A stretch of 44,971 bases of DNA from Actinomycetota bacterium (GTDB taxonomy: Bacteria > Actinomycetota > Actinomycetes > S36-B12 > CAIYMF01). The translations under genes were made by a program, and so were the position numbers. The stretch covers positions 1 to 44,971 of the forward strand of contig WLRQ01000017.1 in the NCBI GenBank assembly GCA_009697815.1. Direction: 5' to 3'. Positions 44,532 to 44,971 of this stretch are shown here, piece by piece (position 1 is the stretch's first letter; each line of letters begins with the position of its first letter). The notes below the pieces were generated by a model, which worked only from the letters and a program-made list of their open reading frames with translations, ran no database searches and was not told the origin of the DNA.

Positions 44532-44971
44532 CTACCTGACGCGCCAGGTGAAAGTGGTCGTCCCGATCATCCCCGTGGAATCGCGAGCGGTGACGGTGAC
44601 GGACTTGCTGCCCGTCGTCACGGTTGAGAGCACCGCGCCGCTGATGACGCCGGTGGCGCTGGCGATGGAGAGGCCTGCGGGCAGTGAGGTGGCCGACCAC
44701 GTGAGCGTCTTGACTGCGCCGGTGGTGGTGCCTGTCACAGTCAGCGGGGTGATGGTCACTCCCCGAGTGGAGGTCTGCGTGGCGGGCTTGGTGACGGTGA
44801 CTGTGTTACCGCTGATGGTCCACGAGATCGTGGTGGTGCCCTTGATGCCGGTGGAGTCGGTGGCGGTCACCGTGGTGGTGTAGTTGGCCTTGGTGGTGGG
44901 GGTGCCGCTGATGACGCCGGTGGCGCTGGCGATGGAGAGGCCTGCGGGCAGTGAGGTGGCCGACCACGTGA
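44532..44971 (-). CDS. Large Ig-like repeat protein, C-terminal end (partial)
   Basis: The frame enters the window from the right and stops at 44532. At least 145 residues show bacterial putative-Ig (He_PIG-like) repeats of 89 residues: LPAGLSIASATGVISG occurs twice, framed by TLTWSATS and SVTVTARDSTGMIGTTTFTW. Proteins of this type are surface or secreted adhesins, often very long. The end TFTWRVR has no LPXTG or other sorting signal. Start lies outside, so length is unknown. Confidence 0.88.
   Translation of the reverse strand, partial: TWSATSLPAGLSIASATGVISGTPTTKANYTTTVTATDSTGIKGTTTISWTISGNTVTVTKPATQTSTRGVTITPLTVTGTTTGAVKTLTWSATSLPAGLSIASATGVISGAVLSTVTTGSKSVTVTARDSTGMIGTTTFTWRVR
44637..44704 (-). 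repeat. 68-bp perfect repeat, copy 1 (Ig repeat)
   Basis: Identical over 68 bases to 44904-44971, 267 bases (89 codons) away. The second copy runs to the window end, so the identity may be longer. Confidence 0.95.
44904..44971 (-). repeat. 68-bp perfect repeat, copy 2 (Ig repeat)
   Basis: Second copy of the Ig-repeat core, cut by the window edge. Confidence 0.95.

Noticed and set aside
44404-44971. tRNA-Thr as an integration site of a mobile element
   Set aside because: No integrase, no repeat of the tRNA end in the window.

Overview
This 45-kb stretch is chromosomal DNA of a high-GC actinobacterium (class Actinomycetia). The evidence is two mycothiol genes (mshA, mshD), orphan regulator GlnR, RsiG, a Nur-type Fur protein, CarD, and many genes that begin directly at GTG or ATG six to seven bases after a -10 box (leaderless starts). 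Gene order follows two mycobacterial blocks (sseC-cysA-thiX-glnR-mshD with pst/phoU; XRE-hbhA-DUF2516 and mshA-YbjN-gpm-senX3-regX3; carD-ispD-ispF-cysS-rlmB) and the Streptomyces glnR/nur neighbourhood. Genus cannot be told from the sequence alone. Apart from the arsenic cassette, no sign of recent foreign DNA was seen.

Layout. 1-853: end of glgC, two small genes. 917-9179: phosphate and polyphosphate block on the minus strand (pstSCAB with a PHO box, a Nudix/phosphatase fusion, a CHAD protein, ppk). 9232-13795: mshD, glnR, then a sulfur operon (thioredoxin-like protein, a cysteine-rich leader peptide with a possible attenuator, DUF4395, rhodanese, SseC). 13894-18105: DsrE-like, tiny membrane protein, nitrobindin-like, Nur, YgfZ, GalU, DTD. 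18229-21389: DUF4388 coiled-coil protein, a BKACE enzyme and the c-di-GMP-dependent anti-sigma factor RsiG. 21406-23696: an arsR-arsC-acr3 operon bracketed by a perfect 33-bp inverted repeat. 23759-26245: XRE regulator, a protein with proline-punctuated 22-residue repeats (apolipoprotein-like; positional counterpart of HbhA/MLDS lipid-droplet proteins), DUF2516, methyltransferase. 26268-31918: gpmA, YbjN, mshA, phoU and the senX3/regX3 (phoR/phoP) two-component pair. 31959-39898: lipoprotein, carD, PIN-TRAM, ispD, ispF, a secreted protein plus SipW-type signal peptidase, cysS, rlmB. 39931-44000: trehalose synthesis (otsA and an otsB-GH15 fusion). 44404-44971: tRNA-Thr and the end of a large Ig-repeat protein.

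The genes form linked physiological sets. Phosphate sensing (senX3/regX3, phoU), uptake (pst) and storage (ppk, CHAD) are all here, with a good PHO box before pstS. Mycothiol synthesis (mshA, mshD), sulfur transfer and arsenate reduction share thiol chemistry. GalU and GlgC supply nucleotide sugars, and OtsA uses such donors for trehalose. The most interesting items are the 22-mer repeat protein with its palindrome-controlled regulator, the cysteine leader-peptide attenuator, the inverted-repeat-bounded ars cassette, the SipW/secreted-protein pair behind a structured leader, the His-rich insertion in MshD and the variant c-di-GMP motif in RsiG.
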